DNA from: Gammaproteobacteria bacterium
GTDB lineage: Bacteria > Pseudomonadota > Gammaproteobacteria > Steroidobacterales > Steroidobacteraceae
NCBI GenBank assembly: GCA_025358295.1
Contig: JANYJY010000066.1
Location: 1 to 40,127 of the forward strand
Reading direction: 5' to 3'
DNA length: 40,127 nucleotides
The position numbers and the translations under genes are program-made. Positions 9,134 to 17,670 of the stretch are shown here, piece after piece (the first letter of the stretch is position 1; each line of letters begins with the position of its first letter). The notes beneath the pieces were generated by a model. It saw nothing but the letters and a program-made list of their open reading frames with translations, was not told where the DNA came from and did no database searches.

Positions 9134-9211
9134 CCTCGATGGATATCCTCACGGCCGCCTCAGTCGTGTATCGTGCCGATCTTATGTGCGGACAATTTTA
9201 AGGAGACGATT

Positions 9212-9427
9212 ATGACCGAAGAAAAGCAGCAAAAGTTCACGGCCAAGGTGCGCCGTGGTTTGGTGTGGGTAAGCGCGGTCGCGAGCGCTGAACTCGCGAA
9301 GAAGAAGGCCGAAGCAACCGGCGTCAGAATCGAGGGATTCACGGCCAGCGAACTCGCCGACGTTGAATCCGCGTTGACCTGGATCGCACAGAATAAAGAA
9401 TCGCAAAGCGCCGATCCCGCCGCCTAA
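9212..9427 (+). CDS. Small hypothetical protein (71 residues)
   Basis: An AAGGAG site at 9200-9205 lies 6 bases before ATG 9212, which decides the start. The product is soluble, charged and mostly helical: a Lys/Glu/Gln-rich start, a short hydrophobic RGLVWVSAVASAELAKKKAE helix, then a GFTASELADVESALTWIAQ helix. No motif is recognised. The gene lies 78 bases after the peptidase gene and is followed by a strong hairpin at 9450-9477, so it may be a separate short transcript. Confidence 0.65.
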   Translation: MTEEKQQKFTAKVRRGLVWVSAVASAELAKKKAEATGVRIEGFTASELADVESALTWIAQNKESQSADPAA

Positions 9428-9449
9428 TCGACGGCCGGACGAACGCCGT

Positions 9450-9477
9450 GGCTGCGCGCCGCGAACGGCGCGCGGCC
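9450..9477 (+). terminator. Strong GC hairpin after small gene
   Basis: Twelve paired positions (one G-T pair) flank a CGAA tetraloop at 9462-9465: arms 9450-9461 and 9466-9477. It lies 22 bases after the stop of the 71-residue gene. There is no T run after it, so it may be an RNA-stabilising structure or a weak terminator rather than a canonical one. Confidence 0.5.
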
Positions 9478-9582
9478 TAAGGTCCGGGGCGGCGTACTGA
9501 AGCGCGCCGCCGCGAACCTGTCCCCGATGTGCGACATCTGCGCGAGTCGTTGCATCCGGCATATAAAGGACTGGGATACACT

Positions 9583-10959
9583 ATGGCTATGGCCCGCAAA
9601 CGCGCACTGGTTGTCGACGACTCGAAGTCGGCTCGCGTCATCTTGAGCCGCATGCTCGAGAAGTACGACATTGAAGTGGACATGGCCGAAGCCGCCGAGC
9701 AAGCGATCGATTATTTGAAGAACAATCGCCCCGATGCCATTTTCATGGACCATCTGATGCCCGGCATGGACGGCTTGCAGGCGGTGCAGGCGATCAAGGG
9801 CAATCCGCAGACCGCGATGATCCCGATCATGATGTACACCTCGCAAGAGGGCGAACTGTACGTCGGTCAGGCGCGGGCCCTCGGTGCAATGGGCGTCCTG
9901 CCGAAACAAGTGCGCCCGGTGGATGTGTCGAAAGTATTGTACGAACTACACCTTTTGCCGGATCGGCGCGACATGACCGAAGCCGCGCTGGCACCCGTGG
10001 AGTTGCAGGACGGCGCGCCTGTCGATCGGCCGGCTGCAGCAGCTGCCGAGCCCCGTGGATCCCCGTCCATCGATTGGGGTCGGCGGGTCGAATCGGCGGT
10101 GAAGGATCAAGCGGTCGATGTGCGCCGCTTCATTGTCGCCAGCCTGGATAGCTTTGCTGCGCGCATTGTGAGCGATGTGCGCAACTCCATGCCTGCTGCG
10201 GCGCCGGAGCTGCCGCCGCCGCCGCCGCCCGCGCCGGTGCTGCGGCCGGTCTGGCCCTGGGTCAGCGGCATCGCGGCCGCAAGCCTGGTTGCAATGGCGT
10301 TCGCGGCGAGCTGGTTTGTGGCGCGCGACAATTTGGCGAAGGCACGCGCCGAGAACGCCGGGTTGACGTCGGCGAATGCTGAGTTGCAGCGTGCTCGCCT
10401 GGATCTTGCGGCGACGGTCAAGGACCTCACCATCGCGCTGGCGGCCGCGCCGGCCGCTGTCGCGCTGCCCGGCTCTCCTGCCGGCGCCGCGGTGTTTGCG
10501 CCGCGGGCCGAATCGGTTCCCTACGGTGAAATCCCGTTCGATCGCGGCCGACTCGATGTGTTGCGCGACCTCCTGGCAAAACTCGAGGCCACGGGATTTC
10601 ACGGCGTCGTAAAAATCACCAGTCTGTCCGGCCTTTTTTGTCTCAACGGCAATGCGACCGACGGATTCTCGCCGGCGCCCGCGGCCGTGCCGGCCGCCAA
10701 GTGCGATATGGTCGGCAATCCATTCGAAGAATCCCTGTCGGGACAGCAGCGACAATCGCTCGCGTTTGCCAATTTAATTGCCGGTGTGCGCCAACGAACG
10801 GGAGGTGCGATTACGGTTGCCATCGAAAACGCGGGCAGCTCGCGGCCGAGCACGCCGTATCCCGCCCGCGTGGAATCGCTGACGGCGGGCGACTGGAATC
10901 GTGCGGCCGCCGCCAACAATCGCGTCGAGTTCGCCGCGGAAGCGGCCTCGGATCAGTGA
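9583..10959 (+). CDS. Receiver-domain membrane protein with OmpA-like tail
   Basis: 458 residues from ATG 9583, 12 bases after an AAAGGA site; ATG 9589 is an alternative. Residues 5-125 are a complete CheY-like receiver: Asp12/Asp13, phosphoacceptor Asp56 in FMDHLMPGMDG, Thr86 and Lys108. A Pro-rich linker (PPPPPP at about 211-216) leads to one membrane segment at about 225-247, then a predicted coiled coil at 250-285. The C-terminal 130 residues contain GEIPFDRGRLDVLRDLLAKL, a Cys pair (353 and 374) and a final NNRVEF, which loosely recalls OmpA-family ends; this assignment is weak. The receiver would be cytoplasmic and the tail periplasmic, an unusual layout because receivers usually act on cytoplasmic partners. 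No kinase is adjacent. Confidence 0.8.
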   Translation: MAMARKRALVVDDSKSARVILSRMLEKYDIEVDMAEAAEQAIDYLKNNRPDAIFMDHLMPGMDGLQAVQAIKGNPQTAMIPIMMYTSQEGELYVGQARALGAMGVLPKQVRPVDVSKVLYELHLLPDRRDMTEAALAPVELQDGAPVDRPAAAAAEPRGSPSIDWGRRVESAVKDQAVDVRRFIVASLDSFAARIVSDVRNSMPAAAPELPPPPPPAPVLRPVWPWVSGIAAASLVAMAFAASWFVARDNLAKARAENAGLTSANAELQRARLDLAATVKDLTIALAAAPAAVALPGSPAGAAVFAPRAESVPYGEIPFDRGRLDVLRDLLAKLEATGFHGVVKITSLSGLFCLNGNATDGFSPAPAAVPAAKCDMVGNPFEESLSGQQRQSLAFANLIAGVRQRTGGAITVAIENAGSSRPSTPYPARVESLTAGDWNRAAAANNRVEFAAEAASDQ

Positions 10960-10973
10960 CGCTGAAAGGAGTT

Positions 10974-11000
10974 CGGCCGCGGGCAGCGCGGCCGGCTTTT
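10974..11000 (+). terminator. Rho-independent terminator
   Basis: Perfect 8-base arms CGGCCGCG (10974-10981) and CGCGGCCG (10987-10994) with a 5-base loop, followed by GC and TTTT (10997-11000). It lies 14 bases after the receiver-protein stop and reaches into the stop codon of the convergent outer-membrane-protein gene. Confidence 0.7.
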
Positions 11001-11826
11001 AGAAGGCGATTCTGACGAAGAATTCCGGTCCCTTGGAATCGAAGTTGAAGTACCCGGACTCGTTCTTTTGCCGGGATTGAAGATCCGCTTTCGCCGCCGT
11101 ATATCCCAGGGCGAACGACACATTGGGCCGAAAGCGATAGAGGCCCGCCACTTCATAGAAGCTCATCGTGCCCGTCAGGTGATCCACGGACAGCTTGAAG
11201 TATTGAGCGCGGGCATCGAAATAGAAGCGCTTGCTAAGAACATACGTGGCATCGAGGCCTATGGTCGGGAACGGACCCGCCTTATCCTCGCGCTGATCCA
11301 CGTGCCTGAGTTGCGTGGCGACGCGTGCGCGCGCCGAAATATCCGTGTCATTGATGCCGAAGGTCGCAGCGAGCTCGAACTTCTCGCGATGCAAGAAGGA
11401 GTATTCGTAGCTGATGCCGAGCGTGCGCAAGCTCAGGTCCGTGTGCACGGGATCTCCGACTTGCAGGACGACATCGCGAAAGACGATCGGCGAGCCGGCG
11501 ATCGTGGTCTGCCCGGTTCTATCCAGAGTGAAATAATCGAACCGTAGCCGGTGCCGCTCGCTGACTCGAATCATGGCCTGAAATTTCGGCTCGAAATCCG
11601 AACTGTCCAGCCCGAGATCGCTTTCCGCGCTGATCGCGGTGCCCGGGGTACCCGGTGTGCCCGGCGTGATCCCGCGGCCATCCAGCCGCATGCCGGTCGA
11701 TGAGGACACACGCATGAAGCCGAGCGACAGGCGGACGCGCTCGTTGGTGGGGCTGAGATAGTCCTCAGCGTGCGCGGCGTTCGCGAGCAGTGCGATGCCA
11801 AGTATTGCCAAGGCGTTCCTGATCAT
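10999..11826 (-). CDS. Outer-membrane beta-barrel protein
   Basis: 275 residues with a signal peptide ending at about residue 20 (LLANAAHA). The mature part shows alternating polar/hydrophobic strands such as LRFDYFTL, GISYEYSFL, FYFDARAQYFKL and VSFALGYTAAKADL. It ends in FFVRIAF, with the terminal Phe that outer-membrane barrels use for BAM assembly. A low-complexity Gly/Thr/Pro loop (TPGTPGTPGTA) lies near residue 55. The ligand is unknown. The gene overlaps the upstream FAD oxidoreductase gene by 4 bases (ATGA), so the two are translationally coupled. Confidence 0.8.
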   Translation of the reverse strand: MIRNALAILGIALLANAAHAEDYLSPTNERVRLSLGFMRVSSSTGMRLDGRGITPGTPGTPGTAISAESDLGLDSSDFEPKFQAMIRVSERHRLRFDYFTLDRTGQTTIAGSPIVFRDVVLQVGDPVHTDLSLRTLGISYEYSFLHREKFELAATFGINDTDISARARVATQLRHVDQREDKAGPFPTIGLDATYVLSKRFYFDARAQYFKLSVDHLTGTMSFYEVAGLYRFRPNVSFALGYTAAKADLQSRQKNESGYFNFDSKGPEFFVRIAF

Positions 11827-13004
11827 TCTGGTCTCCTCAAAATCAATTGGTCCGTCGCAGCCCGCCGCGTGCCGGCAGGCAAGGACTTGCTGATGCGGTC
11901 CAACACTTGTGCGGCGGCGGCGCGCCAGCCGGTGAGCTTGCCGCCGTAGATGCCGAGCACGCGGGGTTTCAGTTCGCGGTCGGTGCTGAATATGGTTTCA
12001 CGCGATCGGTCAAACGCGGCCTGATTCGCCGCGGGCAGAACGCGCAGTCCGGCGAAGCGCTGAGTGATGTGTTCGCGGGTGAGGTGCCTGAAGGCGGGAA
12101 AATAGTGCCGCGCGACCGCCAGCAAGTATTCCTCTTCTTCGGGCAACGGCTGCACCTTGTCGGGTTCACCTCGATAGGGCGTTTCGGTCGTGCCGATCAG
12201 CGTTGCGCCGTACCATGGCATGACGAAAACGGCGCGGCCATCCGTGGGACTTTCGACATAGTAGATCCCCGCGTTGACGGCGAAAGGTAGGACGATGTGC
12301 GTGCCTTGCACCAGATCCACATCCGGAATCGGGATGGCAGGTTGAATCGCGGCGGCGACGTGCGGGGCCCAGGGGCCCGCGGCGTTGACCAGCACGCGCG
12401 CGGCACATTGCACGGTGACCGGCCCTTGAGTGTAGGTCACGATGACGCCGTCGTCGCACAGGGTTGCGCCCGAGAAGTTCGCCGGCATGGCGAGTTCTGC
12501 GTCCATGGACAACGCAGATTGCACCACCGCGCGGGTCAACAAGGCATCGTCGGTTTGGGCATCGTGATAGCGAATGACTGCGTCGAGGCCGTTGACGTCG
12601 AGGCCGTCAAGCCCTGACCATTCCCGTTTCGGCACCGAGCCGAAGCGGGTGCTCGAGTCGAAGCCCCCCAGCAGTGCATAAACCCAAAGTCCCACTTTCA
12701 GCTGCCATGGCCGGCGCCGCGTATCCCGGTAGACCGGTATGAAGAACGGCTTCAGCTCGACGAGCTCGCGCGCAATTCGCAGGTGTATGGCTCGCTCACG
12801 CAGACTCTCGCGCACCAGCGCGAACTGGGCTGACTCCAGATAGCGCAGCCCGCCGTGGATCAGTTTGCTGGAACGGCTGGATGTGCCGCTGGCAAGACCC
12901 TGCCGTTCAATGAGCAGCGCGCTGTGGCCCGCAGCCGCCGCAGCTTGCAATACCCCCGCTCCATGAATGCCGCCGCCGACGATGATGACGTCGTATTGTT
13001 TCAT
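11823..13004 (-). CDS. GlpD-like FAD-dependent oxidoreductase (short form)
   Basis: 393 residues. The N-terminus has the FAD dinucleotide fold YDVIIVGGGIHGAGVLQAAA, then SGTSSRSSKLIHGGLRYLE, the hallmark of glycerol-3-phosphate dehydrogenases (GlpD/GlpA). Further FAD/substrate segments are VLVNAAGPWAPHVA, YGATLIGTTETPY, and IYGGKLTGWRAAAAQV near the end. GlpD is about 500 residues; the C-terminal helical cap domain is missing here, so it is a short family member that may use glycerol-3-phosphate or another hydroxy acid. The coupled downstream gene is an outer-membrane protein rather than a glycerol-uptake gene. Confidence 0.8.
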   Translation of the reverse strand: MKQYDVIIVGGGIHGAGVLQAAAAAGHSALLIERQGLASGTSSRSSKLIHGGLRYLESAQFALVRESLRERAIHLRIARELVELKPFFIPVYRDTRRRPWQLKVGLWVYALLGGFDSSTRFGSVPKREWSGLDGLDVNGLDAVIRYHDAQTDDALLTRAVVQSALSMDAELAMPANFSGATLCDDGVIVTYTQGPVTVQCAARVLVNAAGPWAPHVAAAIQPAIPIPDVDLVQGTHIVLPFAVNAGIYYVESPTDGRAVFVMPWYGATLIGTTETPYRGEPDKVQPLPEEEEYLLAVARHYFPAFRHLTREHITQRFAGLRVLPAANQAAFDRSRETIFSTDRELKPRVLGIYGGKLTGWRAAAAQVLDRISKSLPAGTRRAATDQLILRRPE

Positions 13005-13112
13005 TGCTCTAAGAGTGTCGTTGCCATAGGAAAGCGCGAAATTGCGCTAGGATGCGGGAATACGCTTGAACACACCACTTTTGCGTGTCTGTCGCCATTC
13101 GCGAACAGCTGT

Positions 13113-13517
13113 TTACGCTTTGGCGCCGTCGTCCCGTTTTTCCTCGAACTCCACCACGGCTTCACCCGACGTGACTTCAATGTCGCCGTCGACGATGGCG
13201 CCCTTGGCAATCGCAATGCTTCGGGCACTGACCTTGCCGCGAATTACCGCGGTATAACCGATCTCGAGTTTGTCTCTGACAATGAGGCCGCCGGTGATTT
13301 TACCGGCGACGATGGCCTGCTGCGCCTGAATGAAGCCGTGCCAGGATCCGGAGGCGGCGAGATTGAGGCCACCCTCCAATTCGCCGTCGCCATGAATTTC
13401 GCCGGAGACCACGAAATGCCCGGTTCCGCGGATGTTGCCGACGAACACCGATTCGGCGCCGATGAAGGTCGGGGCTGCCGAAGTGCCCTCGAAGAATCGC
13501 CGTTTCTGTGCGCTCAT
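13113..13517 (-). CDS. Bactofilin family polymer-forming protein
   Basis: 134 residues. The central part is a regular right-handed beta-helix of Gly- and Ile/Val-rich turns (FVGNIRGTGHFVVSGEIHGDGELEG, then further rungs to about residue 115), with disordered ends, as in bactofilins. These proteins form filaments that act as scaffolds for cell shape, polar localisation or wall enzymes. No M23 peptidase partner is adjacent; the SPOR lipoprotein gene diverges from it 114 bases away. Confidence 0.85.
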   Translation of the reverse strand: MSAQKRRFFEGTSAAPTFIGAESVFVGNIRGTGHFVVSGEIHGDGELEGGLNLAASGSWHGFIQAQQAIVAGKITGGLIVRDKLEIGYTAVIRGKVSARSIAIAKGAIVDGDIEVTSGEAVVEFEEKRDDGAKA

Positions 13518-13631
13518 GGGGCCTTATTATCCTATCCGGGAGCCGCGATGATGTGACGAGCTTGGCGTCGCCGCGAGGTCGCGAATAGAAGTAGAATGCA
13601 TTTTTATCGTAAACCTCACTCGAGCGTGAAT

Positions 13632-14417
13632 ATGGTCATGAATAAGGCGGTCATGGGGCTCTGTTTCGCGTTATTGCTCGCCGTCGCCGGCTGCAGCCGG
13701 CAACAGAGCGATTGGGAAAAAACGCGGGCGGCGAACACCACGGACTCGTATGAGCAATTCCTAAAGAAATATCCAAGTGGTGAATTCACCGCCCAGGCTC
13801 AAGCCCGCGTCAAGGAGCTGTACGAGGAACGCGATTGGCAAAAGGCGCGCGACGCCGATACTCAGGACGCCTATCAGGCCTTCTTGAAACAGTACCCGGA
13901 AGGTAAATGGACGGAAGAAGCGCGTATCCGCGTGGAGAATTTCACGCTGGCGCAAGCGCCGCCGAATGCGGCCCCGGTGGGAGCCGATAGCGCGAATGCT
14001 GCGGCCAATCCGGCAGGCGGCGATGCGACCGCTACCGCGGCCACGGCGGTCGCCGCGGCGACCGCCAACGGCGCGAGCGCCACCCAGCAGCCGGCCGCGC
14101 CTGCGCCCGCATCATCGGCGCCGGCACCCGTGCCAAAGGCGGCGAAATCCGCGGTAAAGGCCGGCTCGTACGGAATACAGCTGGGCGCGTTCAAGTCGAG
14201 CGCCGACGTGGCCAACAAGCGCTGGTCGCGGTTGGACAAGGAATATCCCAAGTTATTGGCCGGGCTTACGCCGACGGTGACCCCGAAGAAAGCCGCATCC
14301 GGGACTCTGTACCGCCTGCAGGTCACCGGACTAGCCGAAAAGCATGCGCGCTCGATATGTAACTCGCTCAAAGCCAAATCACAGGCCTGCGTCATTATTC
14401 ATCCCGCTCAGCACTGA
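13632..14417 (+). CDS. SPOR-domain lipoprotein with duplicated repeat
   Basis: 261 residues from ATG 13632; ATG 13638 is as good, and ATG 13596 would lengthen the n-region. The lipobox LAVAGC marks a lipoprotein. Two repeats of about 37 residues follow: DWEKTRAANTTDSYEQFLKKYPSGE and DWQKARDADTQDAYQAFLKQYPEGK. A long Ala/Thr/Pro linker leads to a C-terminal SPOR domain (GSYGIQLGAFKSSADVANKRW to IIHPA) that binds denuded septal glycan. It therefore probably acts at the division site or in wall remodelling. It is divergent from the bactofilin gene. Confidence 0.82.
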   Translation: MVMNKAVMGLCFALLLAVAGCSRQQSDWEKTRAANTTDSYEQFLKKYPSGEFTAQAQARVKELYEERDWQKARDADTQDAYQAFLKQYPEGKWTEEARIRVENFTLAQAPPNAAPVGADSANAAANPAGGDATATAATAVAAATANGASATQQPAAPAPASSAPAPVPKAAKSAVKAGSYGIQLGAFKSSADVANKRWSRLDKEYPKLLAGLTPTVTPKKAASGTLYRLQVTGLAEKHARSICNSLKAKSQACVIIHPAQH

Positions 14418-14422
14418 GCGGG
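14403..14422 (+). terminator. Hairpin spanning the SPOR gene stop codon
   Basis: Perfect arms CCCGCTCAG (14403-14411) and CTGAGCGGG (14414-14422) enclose CA; the second arm contains the TGA stop. No T run follows, so its action as a terminator is uncertain. Confidence 0.35.
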
Positions 14423-14459
14423 GTCGGCCGCCGAACTCAAGCCGTCATGAGCGCTACGC

Positions 14460-14482
14460 GTCACCAGTGACAATTCTTGTCA
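14460..14482 (+). promoter_or_regulatory. Two overlapping palindromes, candidate activator site
   Basis: GTCAC-CA-GTGAC (14460-14471) overlaps TGACAA-TTC-TTGTCA (14468-14482); both are perfect inverted repeats. They lie 55-77 bases upstream of a sigma-54 promoter, about where enhancer-binding activators bind. The activator is not known. Confidence 0.5.
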
Positions 14483-14536
14483 GTTGCTGGTCCCTGGGCA
14501 TGTCCACAAGTAGTTGAATTCATTGCATTTGCAGTC

Positions 14537-14552
14537 TGGCACGCGGCTTGCT
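14537..14552 (+). promoter_or_regulatory. Sigma-54 promoter (-24/-12)
   Basis: TGGCACG, four bases, TTGCT: this matches the RpoN consensus TGGCACG-N4-TTGCW at every fixed base. Transcription would start near 14563, about 30 bases before the small gene at 14594. Confidence 0.7.
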
Positions 14553-14593
14553 TCGTTCCCCTCGTGAGCTCTGTGCCACGGTAAGGACTTTGG

Positions 14594-14815
14594 ATGCAAT
14601 CACATGTCATCGCATTGTTAGTGCCTGCAGGGTGCCGTAAGGCCACTTTGCTGGTTCGCCGTGGCGACGGCCAGTTTGCGCTCGAAGGAATCGACGCCCG
14701 AGTGGCTTCCGCCGCCCGGCTCGCCGCACACTGGTTTCGCCAAGGTTCTCCGATCGTGGATCCGGCCACTTCTACGGTGGTCGGCTACGAAGTGATGGAG
14801 GAATCGGCGGCATAG
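14594..14815 (+). CDS. Small hypothetical protein under sigma-54 control
   Basis: 73 residues; a TAAGGA site lies 7 bases before ATG 14594. The protein has an N-terminal hydrophobic strand with a Cys (VIALLVPAGC), a TLLVRRGDGQFALEG hairpin and a C-terminal VVGYEVMEE strand; the pattern suggests a small alpha/beta fold. No known family is recognised. Its upstream region carries a consensus sigma-54 promoter and palindromes, which strongly supports a regulated gene. It is convergent with the oligopeptidase gene. Confidence 0.6.
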   Translation: MQSHVIALLVPAGCRKATLLVRRGDGQFALEGIDARVASAARLAAHWFRQGSPIVDPATSTVVGYEVMEESAA

Positions 14816-14879
14816 CGCTCGATTATTTCCTCCCTGACTTAGCACCTCAAGAACGCCTGGATCAACGCGACATGCCGGC

Positions 14880-16952
14880 TCACCGACGAATGCCGGCTTG
14901 GTCCAGCAAGAAGGCATATTCCATCGCAATCTCTCGAAAGCGCTGGAAGCGGCCTGATTTACCGCCGTGACCGGATTCCATGTCGATTCGCATGAATAAG
15001 GCGTTGTGGTTTGTTTTGGCGGCGCGCAGCTTGGCAACCCATTTGGCGGGCTCGTAGTATTGCACCTGACTGTCCCACAAACCGGTGGTGACGAACATGG
15101 CCGGGTAGGCCTGCGGCCGCACATTGTCGTAGGGCGAATACGCCAGCATGCAGTCATAGTCTTCGCGCTCCGTGGGATTGCCCCACTCGTCGTACTCGTT
15201 GGTGGTCAGTGGGATGTTGTCGTCCAACATCGTGGTGACCACATCGACGAAGGCAACCTGCGCGACGATGCCGCGGTAATCGCCCGGACTCAAGTTGGCG
15301 ACGGCTCCCATCAACAAGCCGCCGGCGCTGCCGCCCATGGCGAAAATTCCATCCTTGGCGCCGATCCGTTCTGCGACCAGGTGATGCGTGACATCGATGA
15401 AGTCGGTGAAGGAGTTCATCTTTTGCAGCTTGCGTCCGGCGTCGTACCAGGCGCGGCCCATTTCCTGTCCACCCCGCACATGCGCGATCGCGTAGACGAA
15501 GCCGCGGTCGATCAGGCTCAATCTGGCCGACGAAAAAATAGGGTCGATGCACAAACCATAGGCACCATAGCCGTATTGCAATAGCGGCGCCGTGCCGTCG
15601 CGCACCACGCCTGCGCGGTACACGAGCGATACGGGGATGCGTGCGCCGTCGCGCGCCCGGGCGAAGAGAAATTCGGTCCGGTAGTTCTTCGGATCGAAGC
15701 TGCCCAGAACCGGATCGCGTTTCAGCAGAGTGCTCGCGCCGGTGCGCACGTTGTAGTCGTAAATGGTCGTCGGCGTGGTGAGCGACGAATAGGCGTAGCG
15801 CACGAGCTCGGTATCGATTTCCGGATTGGCCGACAACGACATGGCGTAAGCGGCTTCATCGCTGGCGATGGAGAATTCCTCGGCATGCGGCGGTTCGAGG
15901 CGCTTGATGCTGATTTTGGACAGGCCGCCGCTGCGGACCGAGATGGCGAGGAAACCCTTGAATACCTCGAATTCCTCGACGAAGGTGTCATCGCGATGCG
16001 CGACCAAGTCGCGCCAAGATGCGCGGTCCGAGCCGGCTTCGATCGGCGCGAACATCAGGCGGAAATTGCGCGCCTGCCAATTGGTTCTGACGATGAACTC
16101 GTCACCGAGATGTTCCACCTGATATTCGTGATCGCGTTCGTGCCGCAGAAAGATCTTGAATTCCAGGGTTGGATCGTCGGCGTCGGCGTAGCGCCATTCC
16201 GAAGACACCGTGCTTTCCATGTGGATGAAAATAAAGCGCTCGGATTTCGATTTGGCGACGCCGGTATAAAAACTGTGGTCCCCCTGCTCGAATATCAGGA
16301 CGTCGCTGCTGGGGTGCGTGCCGAGCACATGCTTTTTTACAAATAGGCCGAGCAGAGTCTCCAGTTCTTTTTCCACATAAAAGATGGTCCGATTGTCGTT
16401 GGCCCAAGCGAGATCGGACTCGACATCCGGAATGGACGTCGCGAGAATCTCGCCGTTGCCGAGGTTCTTGAAACGCAGCGTGTACTGCCGCCTGCCCACG
16501 GTATCCTCGCAAAACGCCAGCCACGAATTGTCGGGCGAGACTTCGACTGCGCCGATTTGGTAGTACTCATGTCCCTCGGCCAGCTGATTGGCATCCAGCA
16601 GGATTTCCTCCACGGCGTCGGGAGAGTCTTTGCGTCGGACAAAGAGGGGATGTTCCTTGCCTGTCTCGAAGCGCGTGTTGTACCAATACCCCTGCTTGCG
16701 ATACGGCACACTGGTGTCGTCTTGTTTCAGACGTGCGACGATTTCTTCATACAAGGCGTTTTCGAAAGGCTTGGTGGATGCCGTGCAGCGCTCGCGATAC
16801 GCGTTCTCCGCGGCAAGATACGCCAGCATGTCGGGGTCGGTGCGAGCGTCATCGCGCAACCAATAGTAGGGGTCGATTCTCGTCCCGTTGGGTGAATCAA
16901 CTCGGTGCGGCCGCACAGCGGCGCAGGGCGGGGCGGCATCTGGCTCGGGCAT
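14880..16952 (-). CDS. ptrB: Oligopeptidase B
   Basis: 690 residues against about 686 in E. coli PtrB. The N-terminal half is a seven-bladed propeller, preceded by HRVDSPNGTRIDPYYWLRDD. The C-terminal hydrolase has the triad Ser542 in GGSAGG, Asp627 in TGLWDSQV and His662 in ESGHGGKSG, each offset by ten from E. coli PtrB. It cleaves short peptides after Arg or Lys in the cytoplasm. No signal peptide is seen. The gene starts divergent from the CBS protein gene. Confidence 0.93.
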   Translation of the reverse strand: MPEPDAAPPCAAVRPHRVDSPNGTRIDPYYWLRDDARTDPDMLAYLAAENAYRERCTASTKPFENALYEEIVARLKQDDTSVPYRKQGYWYNTRFETGKEHPLFVRRKDSPDAVEEILLDANQLAEGHEYYQIGAVEVSPDNSWLAFCEDTVGRRQYTLRFKNLGNGEILATSIPDVESDLAWANDNRTIFYVEKELETLLGLFVKKHVLGTHPSSDVLIFEQGDHSFYTGVAKSKSERFIFIHMESTVSSEWRYADADDPTLEFKIFLRHERDHEYQVEHLGDEFIVRTNWQARNFRLMFAPIEAGSDRASWRDLVAHRDDTFVEEFEVFKGFLAISVRSGGLSKISIKRLEPPHAEEFSIASDEAAYAMSLSANPEIDTELVRYAYSSLTTPTTIYDYNVRTGASTLLKRDPVLGSFDPKNYRTEFLFARARDGARIPVSLVYRAGVVRDGTAPLLQYGYGAYGLCIDPIFSSARLSLIDRGFVYAIAHVRGGQEMGRAWYDAGRKLQKMNSFTDFIDVTHHLVAERIGAKDGIFAMGGSAGGLLMGAVANLSPGDYRGIVAQVAFVDVVTTMLDDNIPLTTNEYDEWGNPTEREDYDCMLAYSPYDNVRPQAYPAMFVTTGLWDSQVQYYEPAKWVAKLRAAKTNHNALFMRIDMESGHGGKSGRFQRFREIAMEYAFLLDQAGIRR

Positions 16953-16967
16953 GGATATTTGTACTAC

Positions 16968-16995
16968 TTGTCCTCGGATTGGGCGGGAGTATAGT
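16968..16995 (+). promoter_or_regulatory. Probable sigma-70 promoter for CBS gene
   Basis: TTGTCC at 16968 and TATAGT at 16990 are separated by 16 bases. Predicted start of RNA is near 17002, giving a 31-base leader that contains the AGGGGA ribosome site. Confidence 0.45.
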
Positions 16996-17032
16996 CACCT
17001 TGAAGCGCCCGACTGTGAATCAGGGGAAAACT

Positions 17033-17461
17033 ATGCAGACCGTGGGTCAATTGCTCCAGCAGAAGGGCACCGAGGTTTTCTCCGTCACGCCCCGGGATTC
17101 GGTGTTGCATGCCATCGAGGTTATGGCCACGCGGCACGTGGGTGCACTCCTGGTCATGAACCAAGGCACTCTGATCGGCATCATTTCCGAGCGGGATTAC
17201 GCCCGTAAGGTAATCCTTAAGAATCGCTCCTCGCATGACACGCCGGTGAGCGACATCATGACCGCACCCGCCGTGAGCGTGACACCGGAGGATACGGTGC
17301 ACCGCTGCATGGAAATCATGACCGCAGGCCGTTTCAGGCATCTCCCCGTGGTGAAAGGCGGCCGTGTGGTCGGCATGCTTTCCATTGGCGACTTGGTCAA
17401 GGCCGTCATCCAGGAGCAGACCGAGCACATCGAGCAGTTGGAGCGCTATATCGCGGGATAG
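17033..17461 (+). CDS. CBS-domain pair protein
   Basis: 142 residues from ATG 17033 (AGGGGA at 17022-17027). Two CBS domains at about 8-60 and 78-135 fill the protein: HVGALLVMNQGTLIGIISERDYARK and FRHLPVVKGGRVVGMLSIGDLVKA. Stand-alone CBS pairs bind adenine nucleotides and act as energy or redox sensors. No effector domain is attached. A long in-frame extension upstream is antisense to the oligopeptidase gene and is not used. Confidence 0.9.
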   Translation: MQTVGQLLQQKGTEVFSVTPRDSVLHAIEVMATRHVGALLVMNQGTLIGIISERDYARKVILKNRSSHDTPVSDIMTAPAVSVTPEDTVHRCMEIMTAGRFRHLPVVKGGRVVGMLSIGDLVKAVIQEQTEHIEQLERYIAG

Positions 17462-17670
17462 GCCGGGGCTGCGCGACGCCATGAATGACGGGCGGTGGGC
17501 TTGCCGTTCCCGCCTTGAATCCGCTATCAGCGACGTCGCGATTGACGATGGTCCCTGGCTAGGTATTATGAGTCGCATACTGATGGCGCGCCAAACGGCG
17601 TTTGCCGCAACTCGGCGCGCGATTTTTTCGAGCGTCCAGAACCGATTTAAGTTGTTGTTTTTAAAAGGCT

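Noticed and set aside
14537-14552. Other TGGCAC stretches in the window as further sigma-54 promoters
   Set aside because: Those near 741 and 7785 lack the TTGC half at the right distance and lie inside genes. Only 14537-14552 fits.
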